25,974 nt of DNA from Fragilaria crotonensis. Lineage: Eukaryota; Bacillariophyta; Fragilariophyceae; Fragilariales; Fragilariaceae. A model generated the notes under the pieces. The model did not search any database. It had not been told where the DNA came from and worked only from the letters and a program-made list of their open reading frames with translations. The stretch covers positions 1-25,974 of the forward strand of contig JAKSYS010000779.1 in NCBI GenBank assembly GCA_022925895.1, written 5' to 3'. Both the position numbers and the translations under genes were made by a program. Positions 1 through 9,835 of this stretch are shown here, in pieces. Position 1 is the first letter of the stretch, and every line of letters begins with the position of its first letter.

Positions 1-2
1 TT

Positions 3-1172
3 TATTGTGCAACTGCAGTTGACATTGGCGAAACGCTCTTGAAGAGGTTCATTAATTGTGCAGCCGAGACCGATTTGGCCAACTATGGAGATTTCAGCCG
101 CCTTTCGACAACTGATTTGACCAACACGCTGTGGTCTCTGGCAACGTTAGGGTGTCGCCACGACCGATTCCTCCAGGTATCAGAGCAGCAAATACTCTCG
201 AGGTGTCAGCGCTACACTTCTGGAAAGGAGATATCGTTCCTGACTACCTTTCGTGGACAGGAAATCTGTAACGTAGTTTGGTCCTTTGCTACTCTCAACA
301 GCGTCACTCCACACCTGCTTGATACCATCACACCGTACATCATTGAGCTCTGCAAGGACACGGATGGGTCGTTGTCTGCTCGGTCGATTGCACAGTACCT
401 GCATCGTCAAGAATTGGCGAACATTGCGTGGAGTTGCACAGTGGCAGGTCACTATCCTCCCGAATTGATTCGCGTTTTGATGCTTGGATTGGTGGGTGTG
501 GGCGATGGATCCAACAATGAGCCAAATTCAGAGTACATGGACGAAATACATGGCGAAAAGGGTGGTCTGTCCGAGCATTCCATCATGGCACTACTCTACC
601 TGCACTATGCCATGCAAATCGATGGCGCTATGGTGGAAGGTGCCAATCTACCTTCGAACTTCCCATCCGGATGGGGTGACTTTGGTGTCGGAGGACAGGG
701 TGGTGAATTGTTGGAAGACGAATCTGGCATGAGCTTAACCCTGACCACTAGTAAAGTGCAACAGGACATTTCGGCTGCTTTCAAGAGAGTCGGATTCGAC
801 CATGTGGAGGAGTACATGGTACCCGCAGGCGCAATGATGAGGATGGATCTCTTATCGTTGGACATTGCCGATCCGTCACGTAAAGTGGGCATCGAAGTAG
901 ACGGACCGTCACACTTTTATCACAATTTGGATCAGTGGACCCCGCAGGACGCATCAAAGGGACAGGTCCGAGTGAGCGGTCGCAAGGTGGAGTACGACTT
1001 TGATTGGAATGCTGATCGGAACAACCCAAATGGATCGACCAGCTTGAAGGATCGTCTTTTGACGAAATTGGGTTGGAAGGTCATTCACATCCCATTTTGG
1101 GAGTGGTATCCTATGAAAGGTGATCAACAAGCAGAAGACAAGTACTGTCGTAAACTTTTGGAGCAGCTATAA
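3..1172 (+). CDS. RAP-domain protein with OPR/FASTK-like repeats, 3' part
   Basis: The reading frame is open from the window edge, so the 5' part lies outside; about 389 residues are present. The C-terminal ~110 residues form a RAP domain: a variable stretch (about nt 747-880), then the core VGIEVDGPSHFYHN (nt 886-927) and the closing motif LGWKVIHIPFWEW. Upstream are degenerate ~38-residue helical repeats with the signature ELANIAWS, seen three times (DLTNTLWSLATL, EICNVVWSFATL, ELANIAWSCTVA). This layout is known from FASTK-type and octotricopeptide-repeat proteins, which bind organelle RNA and act in its processing, stability or translation. A plastid or mitochondrial role is inferred, because the leader is not in the window. 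The gene converges on the Dsc3-like gene, with only 77 bp between the stop codons. No frameshift is seen. Confidence 0.85.
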   Translation, partial: YCATAVDIGETLLKRFINCAAETDLANYGDFSRLSTTDLTNTLWSLATLGCRHDRFLQVSEQQILSRCQRYTSGKEISFLTTFRGQEICNVVWSFATLNSVTPHLLDTITPYIIELCKDTDGSLSARSIAQYLHRQELANIAWSCTVAGHYPPELIRVLMLGLVGVGDGSNNEPNSEYMDEIHGEKGGLSEHSIMALLYLHYAMQIDGAMVEGANLPSNFPSGWGDFGVGGQGGELLEDESGMSLTLTTSKVQQDISAAFKRVGFDHVEEYMVPAGAMMRMDLLSLDIADPSRKVGIEVDGPSHFYHNLDQWTPQDASKGQVRVSGRKVEYDFDWNADRNNPNGSTSLKDRLLTKLGWKVIHIPFWEWYPMKGDQQAEDKYCRKLLEQL

Positions 1173-1249
1173 ATAGCAATTACATGCCCCTCGGTGTATG
1201 CTACTACCGCAGTGACTCATTGCATCCTCTTTTGCTATAAGCCACGGCA

Positions 1250-2333
1250 TCAATCTTCCATTGTCTCGTCGTCGTCCTTAGCGCGCAGCAAGGAGAGGGC
1301 CAGCTGCAGCGAAATCCCTGTCAGAATTCCTAGTTTTTGTTTGTGGGGTACTGACGGCATCCACACCCACACAAGCATCAGGAACCCAACAAAGAAGCCT
1401 AGAAGGAAACCCCACATAAAGTCACGATCCGATCCCACCGCACTTCGAAAGACTGTGTCTTGCGTTGAAAATCGTAGAAGAGCGGCTGGGTTTGTAGTTT
1501 GATTCAAGTTGAGTCTAAACTCGGACGTTGGTCCCTGTGCTGCCATCCATGCATCTTCTTGTGCCCCGCGTCGCCGGACGAGATCTGATTCCTCCTCTCC
1601 AAGGGAAGGGTTCTGTTGAACATAGCGATCTACCTGCCTTGAAAAGTAGGACCGAATGGCGACGATTTCATGGCGCGATAGTCCCGACTACAGAAATGAA
1701 ACAAATAACCAAGACATTGAGATCACTCTTGTACTCGCTCCGCAAAGCCACACGCGAGTCGTCCCAACCTCAACATGCAAGGAACTTACCGATCTCAATC
1801 GATCAAAGCCCAATCGTTCTCGGCCGTCTTCCTCATCTGATTCTTCGTCCTCGTCTTCGTCATCAGATGATCGCTCGACCCTACCAGCCGCATTGATCCC
1901 AGCACCGCGGAGGCGACGAGTGGTCCCACGTGCCAGAGCAGCCTGTTGGCCACCCCTGCATCAGTTTAAAACGATAACCATGATACCAAAAGCGAACGTC
2001 TCGATGAGAAAAATTCCAAATTACGTTGCGTCTATCTGCAATTGCAGTGGCAAGCTTAACTTACCGCACTCCAGGAGCTGCCAAGACGGCATGGACTACT
2101 TCTCCATCCTTCAAACCAAAGTCTCGCACGAGGGAGGTGTCAGGAGCCAACAGGCGTCCCTTACAAATCAATCGCAAATACCGATTCTCTGCTCCAAGTG
2201 CCAGTCGAACCGCCTGCTTCAAGTCCGCCACTGACTCGTGTGGAAAGGTATTGATTTCAACATCCTGGAAGGCCCTGATGCGAAGTGTCAACTCTTCGCC
2301 GCTACAGCTCTTCTCGATTTCATGTTCTGACAT
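1250..2333 (-). CDS. Dsc3-like ubiquitin-like membrane protein, three exons
   Basis: Exons on the minus strand are 2333-2065, 1955-1790 and 1687-1250, joined across introns with GTAAGT donors and CAG/TAG acceptors. The lengths (269+166+438) give one open frame of 290 residues. Residues 1-88 form a ubiquitin-like fold (ELTLRIRAFQDVEINTFPHE...LRLICKGRLL). Residues ~114-133 are very acidic. The segment GFDRLRS|SGLSRHEIVAIRSYF across the exon 2/3 junction, plus EDAWM, matches the C-terminal domain paired with the ubiquitin-like domain in fungal Dsc3 (DUF2407). Two membrane segments follow, at ~235-255 and ~263-281. Dsc3 belongs to the Golgi/endosome Dsc E3 ligase, which degrades membrane proteins and activates SREBP in fission yeast. 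Family membership is well supported; a Dsc complex in this organism is inference. The next gene, on the plus strand, starts 850 bp from this start. Confidence 0.8.
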
Positions 2334-3182
2334 TATTTTGTTTGGGATCAGTTCTACTACGGTTGTAACAGGGGCAGAGGAGGCTACGGTAGTCGCTTTG
2401 ACCTTTGACCTTTGAAAATTCCTTGTTTACTCCAAAATCAGACTTGCACCAAATGTAGGAAGTGCAAACAAGGATAGATGACAATACAATCGATTATACA
2501 AAGATGAAGACGAAATGCTGTGGTCACTCTTGTCAACTCGGAGCTGTGTGTGAAAATGGGGTTCCTCCGTTCTCCGGAATTGCAGTCGAGCGAGATGTGC
2601 AACGGAACGAATACAGTACCAGTAGCCTAGTAGCAGTCGATGTATGCGTAGCTTCATCTACAGTACGTCGTACAACCCTCCGAGTCTCCAGTACTGTACC
2701 TGTTGCCAGGTATGATATGTTCGCGTGCTGGGTGTGTCGTTTGATTTGTTGTTGGACGTTGAAAGTCTGCACAGTGGGGCGTAGTCTACTTGTATGATAC
2801 ACTCTGCATTTACTTTACGTGTGCCATTACTATGTCGGGTGCGAACCATGGACCTGGTGAAGCCTGAAGTACCGACGGTAATACACTACGGTGCAAGTTC
2901 AGTACTGTAGCGTTCGGTCATTTTACTACGGATCGGCGAGGTGCGCACGCGGTCGAGTTTCGAGTCCCATTTGATTCGACTCAAAGCGGAATACCGACGA
3001 GGCAAGGCCCTTTCAACTGATGGCTTCCACTCGTTCGTCACCGTCAGCTGCCACATGCAATGGGCTAAGGTCCTCCCCGCCAGCTTTCAGTAGAGAACAT
3101 CGCATCACAACCACACTTTCCCTTTTTCAAAGAAAACGGAAACCACACAATCCTAAAGTATTCAATACTACATTTCGCCATC
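2334..3182. other. Divergent intergenic region
   Basis: About 850 bp separate the starts of the Dsc3-like gene (-) and the cold-shock gene (+). No convincing coding sequence is seen; the short open frames have biased, non-protein-like composition. Positions 2600-2910 are rich in GTAC-centred words such as CAGTACTGTACC near 2690 and TACAGTACGTCGTAC near 2658. Promoters for both genes should lie here, but no specific element can be assigned. Confidence 0.5.
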
Positions 3183-3720
3183 ATGATGAGAGTTATCCTG
3201 AGTCTTTTCATGCTTCTTAGCGCCGCTGTCGCCTTTGTTCCTGGAGCAACGCGTCCATCTTTTGCTCCTACCAGACTGTTCATGTCCGACGATATGAAAA
3301 AGGGTACTGTCAAGTGGTGCGTACCTTCGGGTTTCCTTCCCATCTAATCGTTGGGAAATTCTTTCCTCCCTTTCGTCGCAGCCCCTGGCGATGCTTCATC
3401 TTTACTCTCCTCTCCTCACAATTATCGTTCACACATACCCTCTGTTACTCGCTTCCTGCGATGCGTTGTCTCTATTCAGGTTCAACACTATCAAGGGATT
3501 TGGCTTCCTCATTCCGGATGATGGCACAGAGGATATCTTTGTCCATCAGACCGCAATTCAGGCCGATGGCTTCCGTTCCCTTGCCGATGGCGAGGTCGTG
3601 GAATTCTTGGTGGAGACGGATCAGAATGGACGCAAAAAGGCGGCTCGTGTGACAGGACCCGACGGCAAAAATGTCCAGGGTGCTCCATTCCGTCCTGAAA
3701 ACGACTATGAAAGATACTAA
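3183..3720 (+). CDS. Plastid-targeted cold-shock-domain protein, two exons
   Basis: Exon 1 (3183-3316) and exon 2 (3480-3720) are joined across a 163-bp intron (GTGCGT...TTCAG) that splits the Trp codon of VKWFN; the product is 124 residues. Residues ~41-108 form a complete cold-shock domain with RNP1-like KGFGFL and RNP2-like DIFVHQ, which bind single-stranded nucleic acid. The N terminus is a hydrophobic signal peptide ending [17 protein letters not shown]. Phe at the predicted +1 position followed by a Ser/Thr/Arg/Pro-rich stretch is the bipartite plastid-targeting pattern of diatoms. The protein is therefore probably a plastid RNA chaperone; targeting is inferred from the leader. Two adjacent ATGs (3183, 3186) could start it. 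The tail [21 protein letters not shown] is polar and short. Confidence 0.88.
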
Positions 3721-6403
3721 GTATCATCATCAACAACAACATCAATGCAGGTTGGTGAGGCAAAAGGACACGGGATCATCCAACACGTTTGGTGTTGTTG
3801 GATATATAATAAGAACAAGAGATGGGTTATGTGATTGTTTAGCTTTCCGTTAGAATCATTCTAAATACTGCAAGTCATCCATACTACAGAAGTAACATAT
3901 AACGAAGAAAGGCGTCATCTGAACTTTAATCCATTCCGCGTCGTCCTTGAAAATGCTGGAGCCAAGATTGCAGCGATTAATAAGTTGGCGTTGGTTGAGG
4001 TTACGGTAGAACAGTCTCCCCGTCCAGGCTCGAGAACAATCTTCGGAGGTTTTTTTGTTGTTGACAGTTGACACCAGGCGAGAAAAGCAGACTCAAGTAC
4101 AACATCTGACGTTTTTTTGCCAGACGCACCAGCTACTGTGGTACAGTACCAGGTACCCCTACTCCAGTAGGCAATGCATGGACCGACTGATTTGCCGGTA
4201 TATATTGTACTACTAGCGTACGTGAAGTATGAAGCACAACTTGTATGCATTGCACTACCAGGAACTCGAGTACTAGTACTGTACTACAATCGAGCATACT
4301 CCACATTTCTACATTTATATTGATGTAGCGTACCACCTACTTGTAGTACTCGTAGTATGCCCTTCATGCAGACAGAATTGTACTGCTTCTAATCGCTAAC
4401 CTCCCCCCTTCTGTATTGTACAGGCCTGATGATATCTGGACCTTGTTGCCGTCTCCACACAGCCCGCACACGTATTGAGGTTTTGGGCTCCAATCCCCGC
4501 ATTCGGTTGTTTTCAGGGGCTGGCAGGAAAGTGGCAGGCCAGGTTTATCTTCAGCAAGAGTCGTCAAGGCAACTATCAAAGCAGGTTTGTTTGCTTCTAG
4601 TGCGATATTCACCACATCCTAATGTTCTTACCTCAATTAGGTTAACTACCGCCCTTTTCATTCCTAGACTTGGCACAGGAACCCACTAGTAGTTGTTGGA
4701 ATCATCTGCTGGTGTTTAATAGTATTGTGTAAGGAGGAGGTGTACTGTGATGTAGTAGTCATGGGGTGTTCCTGAGAGCATGTTGTGATTTGCATAATCC
4801 AGCCAGTACTACTTGTAATACTCAAATACTGTACTAGATAATCTTAGTACCAATATTAAGTGGCAGTCCCTTGATTCAATTAAAGGAGTGGTTGACTGGT
4901 GAATTTGGTTCTCTGTACTGTGTTTCATTTTAATTGTTTCATTGTGATATAGAACCTAGTACTAGTTCATTTCTGGTTTGCCAACAACGCACAAAGTTTA
5001 TTCACTTGAAAGTTCAAATTTGAATCCTTTAACCATTAATCCCTGGAAGCCTGCTGGGTTAAGCAATCCCATTCAACAACAACAATACAATCCCACTGAA
5101 ACCTCATTCTCAAGAAGAAGAAAAGAATCTTCATTTCTTAAGGTTTTTGACCCAGCACTTCACCAATTTCCTTTTAGATTTTGGTTCAGCTATGGTTACC
5201 TCACCAACCTCATTGACATCCTCCAATCAACAGAACAGTACCACAGATACTGTAAACGTCAATTTGTGAGTAGGACTAACTGTGTGGTACTAGGAGAGCA
5301 ATAGTACTAGACATTGTGTCAGTTAGCTAGCACACCAGTTGAGCTTGATGATTCATAAAACATGATGATGTTGGCTGCAAATTCAGATGCAATGAGCCAA
5401 CATCTTGTTATTCACCTAGCTCTAGTGTGCTGCAGCTTTATTTTACTTGATTGAGTCAAGAACATCTTCGCCAGCTAAACGAATGGTGTTGCTGCTGCTG
5501 AAAGCCTCCTGACTGTTTTGGAGCGGTTCTTCAACTTCAGAAATCTCGCTTTCCAAAAACACTTGCAGAAATTTGGAGGCGGTGCTTGCATACGTGCTCC
5601 ACAAATATCGAGTTGCTGCTCTGCTTGTTGGTAGTGCTGGTATTACAACTGCTGATTGTGATGCAAAATGATCACATGGGTAACAGTACATTGGCATCAG
5701 CACATTGATCCTACTAATCTTTTGTTGATCAAGAATTGGATCAATTGTTTGGTTTGCGTATTCTGCTAATTCATCTGCAGCCAGATCCATAAAAGACTCA
5801 AAAGTAAAGCTGCTGTTTGCGGTGATGCCTCAGATTTGGCAAAAGACTTTGTTGCAACATGAGTAAGAAAGCCAAAAACATCGTCCTCTGAAAATGTTGT
5901 CATCAATTAGAGCACTGCCAGCACCACCACCTAGTATTCAATTGAGTACAAGAACGATTCAGATACATAGTGACATGTTTGATAGACTTTTGAGTGTATA
6001 ACCTTTAATGTGGGTGACAGTGTCTCTATGTTGGATCACTGGCTCAGTAGCACCACTGATGCTTACTAGCAAGACACCAGCACAAAAGGAGGAGGAAATC
6101 ATAGTATAACTGTCCTAGCTTAGTATTGATACCTGGGAGGCATTCTCTTTGGAAAAATGAAAGTTACGGACATCATGCTTCGTCTCATGGCTGGAGCTAT
6201 CTATCTGGTGCTCTCATCAGGAGGGTCTTCAAGGACCTACACGGAGGGTGGCGGAGGTTGCATCCACGTTCCTTTTTATGGCTGTAGCAGCGTGATTTGA
6301 GCGCGTTGAGGAAGCATAGTTCTTCGTTTGTTTGGCAGAAGACTGCCACCAATACGGTGCACATCCGAATCCAATTCTGCGGCAAACGAGAACTCGCTCA
6401 GGC
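3721..6403. other. Gene-poor, GTAC-rich intergenic region
   Basis: About 2.7 kb lie between the cold-shock gene and the left end of the mobile element. Many short palindromic words of the GTAC/TACTAGTA type occur (for example 4139-4165, 4200-4230, 4266-4290, 4801-4860, 4950-4965, 5284-5310). Positions ~4900-5350 are AT-richer. A minus-strand open frame at 4615-4364 contains VCGLCGDGNKV and could be a coding scrap, but it has no ATG and no flanking exon. The only longer protein-like tract is listed separately at 5443-5903. Confidence 0.5.
5443..5903 (-). pseudogene. Decayed coding tract, unknown family
   Basis: An open minus-strand frame from about 5827 to 5443 has protein-like composition (DLAADELAEYANQTIDPIL, LQVFLESEISEVEEPLQNSQ) and ends at TAA. 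Its ATG at 5790 follows more open sequence. A second frame starting with ATG at 5903 (MTTFSEDDVFGFLTHVATK) runs to about 5820 and looks like the preceding part of the same protein. A single-base shift near 5800-5825 would join them, so this is read as a frameshifted remnant. I do not recognise the family. It may be an old transposon gene or a host gene fragment; a short unseen intron is possible but no good splice pair was found. Confidence 0.3.
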
Positions 6404-6432
6404 TCGTTCTTATCGAGGCTGAATCTTCAGAT
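6404..6432 (+). repeat. Left terminal inverted repeat
   Basis: 29 bp, exactly complementary to 11551-11579. It is followed by a subterminal zone (6424-6533) with four copies of the octamer TCTTCAGA or its complement TCTGAAGA (6424, 6441, 6478, 6526). Three copies of ACGTACTTG follow, at 6577, 6597 and 6627, before the transposase start. Such clusters are typical transposase-binding sites; binding itself is inferred. Confidence 0.85.
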
Positions 6433-6694
6433 TTTTCAGGTCTTCAGATGCCATGTTAGCAAATGTCGCAGTTTTGGTCTGAAGATTTTGTGGCTCATGA
6501 CCTTCAGAAATTGAGCTAAGGAAAATCTGAAGATCCAGTTTCAGATTTATATCTTTTGATGCGTTGTACTCGGACTACGTACTTGATGTTGTTTGTACGT
6601 ACTTGATGCCATTCTTGTTGCATCGCACGTACTTGCTTTGTGATGCCATGTGTCAAGAACATAGGATACTGCGGAGTTCACAACATTGTGATCC

Positions 6695-8070
6695 ATGACG
6701 CTGGAGAAGGAGAATGACAACGAAAATGCCGACACTCAGCATTTGGCCGAGTTGTCTGCAGACTTATTACTCTCCGCCTGCTACCACTTCACTTCCACCA
6801 TCCCAGCGGCGCTGCTGTTCCATCAGAGGCGTGCTCGACAAAGACGACGATTCCATCGAAAGCGCCGTCCTGCTCCTTCGTTATTTGAGCAACGACTGGT
6901 ATGGGATACGTTTTGCAGTCGCCACAGTGCCCGCTCTGATTTTGCCCGACATATTCGAATGTCACATGATTCATTCAACAAACTACTTTCTGCCATTGAG
7001 AAGGATCTAGAGGTGGACGGAGAAATGGCAAAACTTCGGGTGGTGCGATACTGCCTGAAATCTGTCTATATGTGTGCCTTCGTTACCTCGCAGGGGGTTC
7101 TTATTCAGACATCAAGTATTTCACAGGGATTTCGTCTGCATCATTCTACCAAGTTCTTTGGAAGACGATAAAGGCAATCAACCACTGTACGAGTGAAATG
7201 CTATCGATCAAATTTCCTGCTACTCCTGCTGAAGCTCGGGTTGCAGCCCTGGGTTTCCAGTCGGTAAGTCAAGGTGGTTGCATTTGGAATTGCGTTGCCG
7301 CTGTAGATGGATACCATCTGCAAATCCAGACCCCTTCGAAAGCAGAGGCAAAAAATGTTAAGTCATTCTTCTCGGGACATTACCAAACATACGGAGTAAA
7401 TGTCCAAGCATCATGCGATTCCAACTGCCGCTTCTCCTTCATTGGAATTGCAGGTCCAGGTGTAATGGGCGACCGCGAAGCATTGACTCAAGTGTTGTTG
7501 GGTCGTATGGTGGAGCAGCTTCCAGGTATGTATTGTGCTATCGGAGATTGCGCATGTACACCGACAGAACACCTTGTGCCTATCTTCCGTGGAGCAAATG
7601 CCTTGATGCAGAGGAACGACAACTTCAACTACTTTGCAAGTCAACTACGAATCAGGATTGAGATGGCTTTTGGGTTAATGGTTAAGAAATGGGGAATTCT
7701 TGCTTGCCCTCTTACAATCAAACTCAAGAACATCAAGAGGCTGGTAATTGCGATTGCCAAACTTCATAATTTTTGCATCGACGAACGCCTCTTGGTTAAT
7801 CGTGCTCAACAAACAACACAGCCACAAGGACATCGTGACCAAGAAATGATCTTCACTCCAACAAATGTGGCATTCAACCGTCATGAGGCCATGTTGCGAG
7901 ACGAATCAGCATCGGAGCAATTCGATGAAATTGCAGAGGGATACGAAAATGCATGGTCAATCAACCGCAACAGAATGGTAAGGGAGGTTGAAGCATTAAA
8001 TCTGACTTGTCCTGGGGTGTCAAGTCAACAACCACAGCAGCAACGTCGTAGGGCACGGTCTAGTAGCTAA
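6695..8070 (+). pseudogene. Harbinger/PIF-type DDE transposase, one frameshift
   Basis: A first frame starts with ATG at 6695 (MTLEKENDNENADTQ...) and holds the usual N-terminal part (FARHIRMSHDSFNKLLSAIE). A second frame continues with GGAILPEICLYVCLRYLAGG, a hallmark of the DDE_Tnp_4 family, and runs to TAA at 8070. The switch lies at about 7036-7042 next to a GGG run and needs a one-base change; no intron or standard slippery heptamer is visible. The candidate catalytic triad is intact: Asp at 7306 (AVDGYH), Asp at 7471 (GDREAL) and Glu at 7660 (RIEMAFG). The rest is full length, about 455 residues in all. The basic, Gln/Arg-rich C terminus may be a nuclear signal. The gene converges on the accessory gene 72 bp away. 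The shift could be a real mutation, a recoding event or an assembly error. Confidence 0.85.
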
Positions 8071-8142
8071 ATTGTTATGACTGCATGATTAGAACTAGTA
8101 CATCGAGTATCTAGTAAAATAAAGTCTCAATACTGGATTCGA

Positions 8143-9515
8143 CTACTCATTGTCGCTGTCGTCCATTGCCCTTGCTTCATCCATTAACTTTTTCAGCTCC
8201 TCTCGGTCACCAAGGGCCTTTGCCACTTCAAGACGAGCAAGAAATTTTGTCTTCTTTTTAAGGTTTGACGCTACCACCTTGCATTCTTGTGCTGCACCAG
8301 CAAGGTGCTTCAAGATTCTGTTTCCCTGTGCTAAGACATTCTGAAGTATGGAGTCAGTCACCTGCTGCTCATGCTCGTCTTGTGGTGCCGCCCTCTTTTT
8401 TGATGACGAACCATTCATGTCTTCGTCGTCGTTGTCACCCAACAGACTTACAGTGTCACCTCGAATAGACGTATCAAGGAAGGGTTGAAAGCAGCTATCT
8501 ATATCGCTATTTGCCTCGCATCGTTGATAAAAATAGTATACTGCAACCTTTGTGAATCCTTGGGTTCCTGCCATCGCACATTCAACAAAGTTCCATGGGT
8601 CGCTGTCATGAGTTCCAGAAACAGTCATATTCTCCTTCATTTTGCGACGAATCCTAAAGAGATCAAGTATTTTCTTCCGAAAGGCCTCAGTATCAAATTG
8701 AACAACGCACAAAAGGTTAACTTCAGGATCCTCCACAAGGTCACAGAGATAAAGATCATAGGGCGGAAACACTAACGTAGAAAAGCTGTCGCTGGTTGTC
8801 GGTGACTCGTCAACTTCATCATAGAGCTCGTCAGCCATAGTAGTAGTAATATGGCTTTCTCGCATATGGACAGTCGCAGCAGCAGCAGGAGGAGTCATGA
8901 AAGCTGCTGTCCCTGTTGCAAGTGGGGTTGTCGATGCTGTAACTGATATGGTATCGCAAGCAACACACGAATTGTATGCCTTTATAGCACGTATCCAGAA
9001 TGCCTTTGACGTGTTCTTACTCTCATGATCCTTACGAGCCTTCCCATCGTTGACAGTCTTGAAATCTTCAATAAATTCCTCACTGAAAACTACATTGATA
9101 GCCCGGCATATAGTGCTTGTGAGCCTTGAGGCGTGTGACGTTGGTTTCAAGCCATTTGCATCCAGCGCATCTTCGTACCTAAAGTATGCCGCAATCGCTT
9201 TTCGGCAATTGAAATTGTTCTGTGAGCCACAGTTCGTTATACCAACATTCGAACAAAGCTTGCGGATATGCTCGACAATCAATAATTTCAAATTATAGAC
9301 AACCGGCGGGTCGTCAGCAGACGCAGGTTGTATGCACACGGACTGTGCTGCCATAAATTCTTTTCCAAATCCCTTGCTCTTTGGATTTGGGTCGATCTCG
9401 AGGGCCAACGTGAACTTCGGTCGGTCCTCATCTGTGAAAAAGCAAGTTCTGATGGAAGGGGTTTTGTTGCTTTCTTCCTTGTTGCCTTCGGCTTTCGATT
9501 GGAGTCCTCTGCCAT
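8143..9515 (-). pseudogene. Transposon accessory protein, unknown family, frameshifted near N terminus
   Basis: The best start is ATG at 9515 (ACAACAATGG context), giving MAEDSNRKPKATRKKATKPL, a basic nuclear-signal-like N terminus. After 25 codons the frame must shift by one at an A5 run (9437-9441 on the plus strand) to enter the long frame AFFTDEDRPKFTLALEIDPN..., which is open to 8143. The product would be about 457 residues. A central segment (KAIAAYFRYEDALDANGL... to WIRAIKAYNS) looks helical. The C-terminal ~70 residues look like a coiled coil (ASNLKKKTKFLARLEVAKAL), with an acidic tail. Harbinger elements usually carry a second Myb/SANT-like DNA-binding protein that helps the transposase. 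This protein holds that position, but I see no clear Myb signature. It is convergent with the transposase inside the same terminal repeats. Confidence 0.6.
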
Positions 9516-9629
9516 TGTTACGTATGGAATTGTTGTAGTGCAAACAAAACTGTTTCGCTCTCGAACGACGAGCATGTGTGCGAAGTGATTATTCGTCACA
9601 TCCACGTGGAGACAAGACTGATGAAAGGC

Positions 9630-9671
9630 TTCAGATCTGAAGATCTGAAGATCTGAAAACGATAAGAACGA
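9630..9671 (-). repeat. Internal right-end terminus of the transposon
   Basis: Three tandem GATCTGAA units (9634-9657) are followed by CGATAAGAACGA (9660-9671), complementary to the first 12 bp of the left end. It has right-end polarity and sits just beyond the accessory gene's start. It probably marks the original right end of a 3.27-kb element. The inner part differs from the outer ends, which share 29 bp. Confidence 0.65.
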
Positions 9672-9835
9672 AAGAGTGTACGACCTCCAAACGGGTTGCA
9701 ACTGTACCTCCGATAAAATAGACTCAAAATTGTGTCTGCTCGTAGAAACCCAGTACATGACTACTGGAGGTAAAGAATCCGTGCAGAAAAGATGTGCGTA
9801 TGCCGTATACAGCCCATCGTATGAATGATTCATCC

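Noticed and set aside
2462-2797. 111-residue plus-strand open frame between the two divergent genes
   Set aside because: It begins at TTG, is rich in Cys/Val/Thr from GTAC-type words, and is open on both strands; it looks like chance.
2940-2985. Possible tRNA T-arm (GTCGAGTTTCGAGTCCC)
   Set aside because: No matching acceptor, D and anticodon arms could be drawn around it.
4978-5304. 109-residue plus-strand open frame
   Set aside because: It begins at TTG, has no ATG, and its composition (Asn/Pro/Gln/Ser-rich, AT-driven) is not convincing; no homology was recognised.
7030-7045. Programmed -1 frameshift in the transposase
   Set aside because: No standard X XXY YYZ heptamer in the right phase and no obvious downstream hairpin; a plain indel is simpler.
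7265-7305. GTAAGTC...GTAG pair inside the transposase that looks like an intron
   Set aside because: The enclosed codons (GGCIWNCVAAVDG) match the conserved family sequence before the first Asp, so the stretch is coding.
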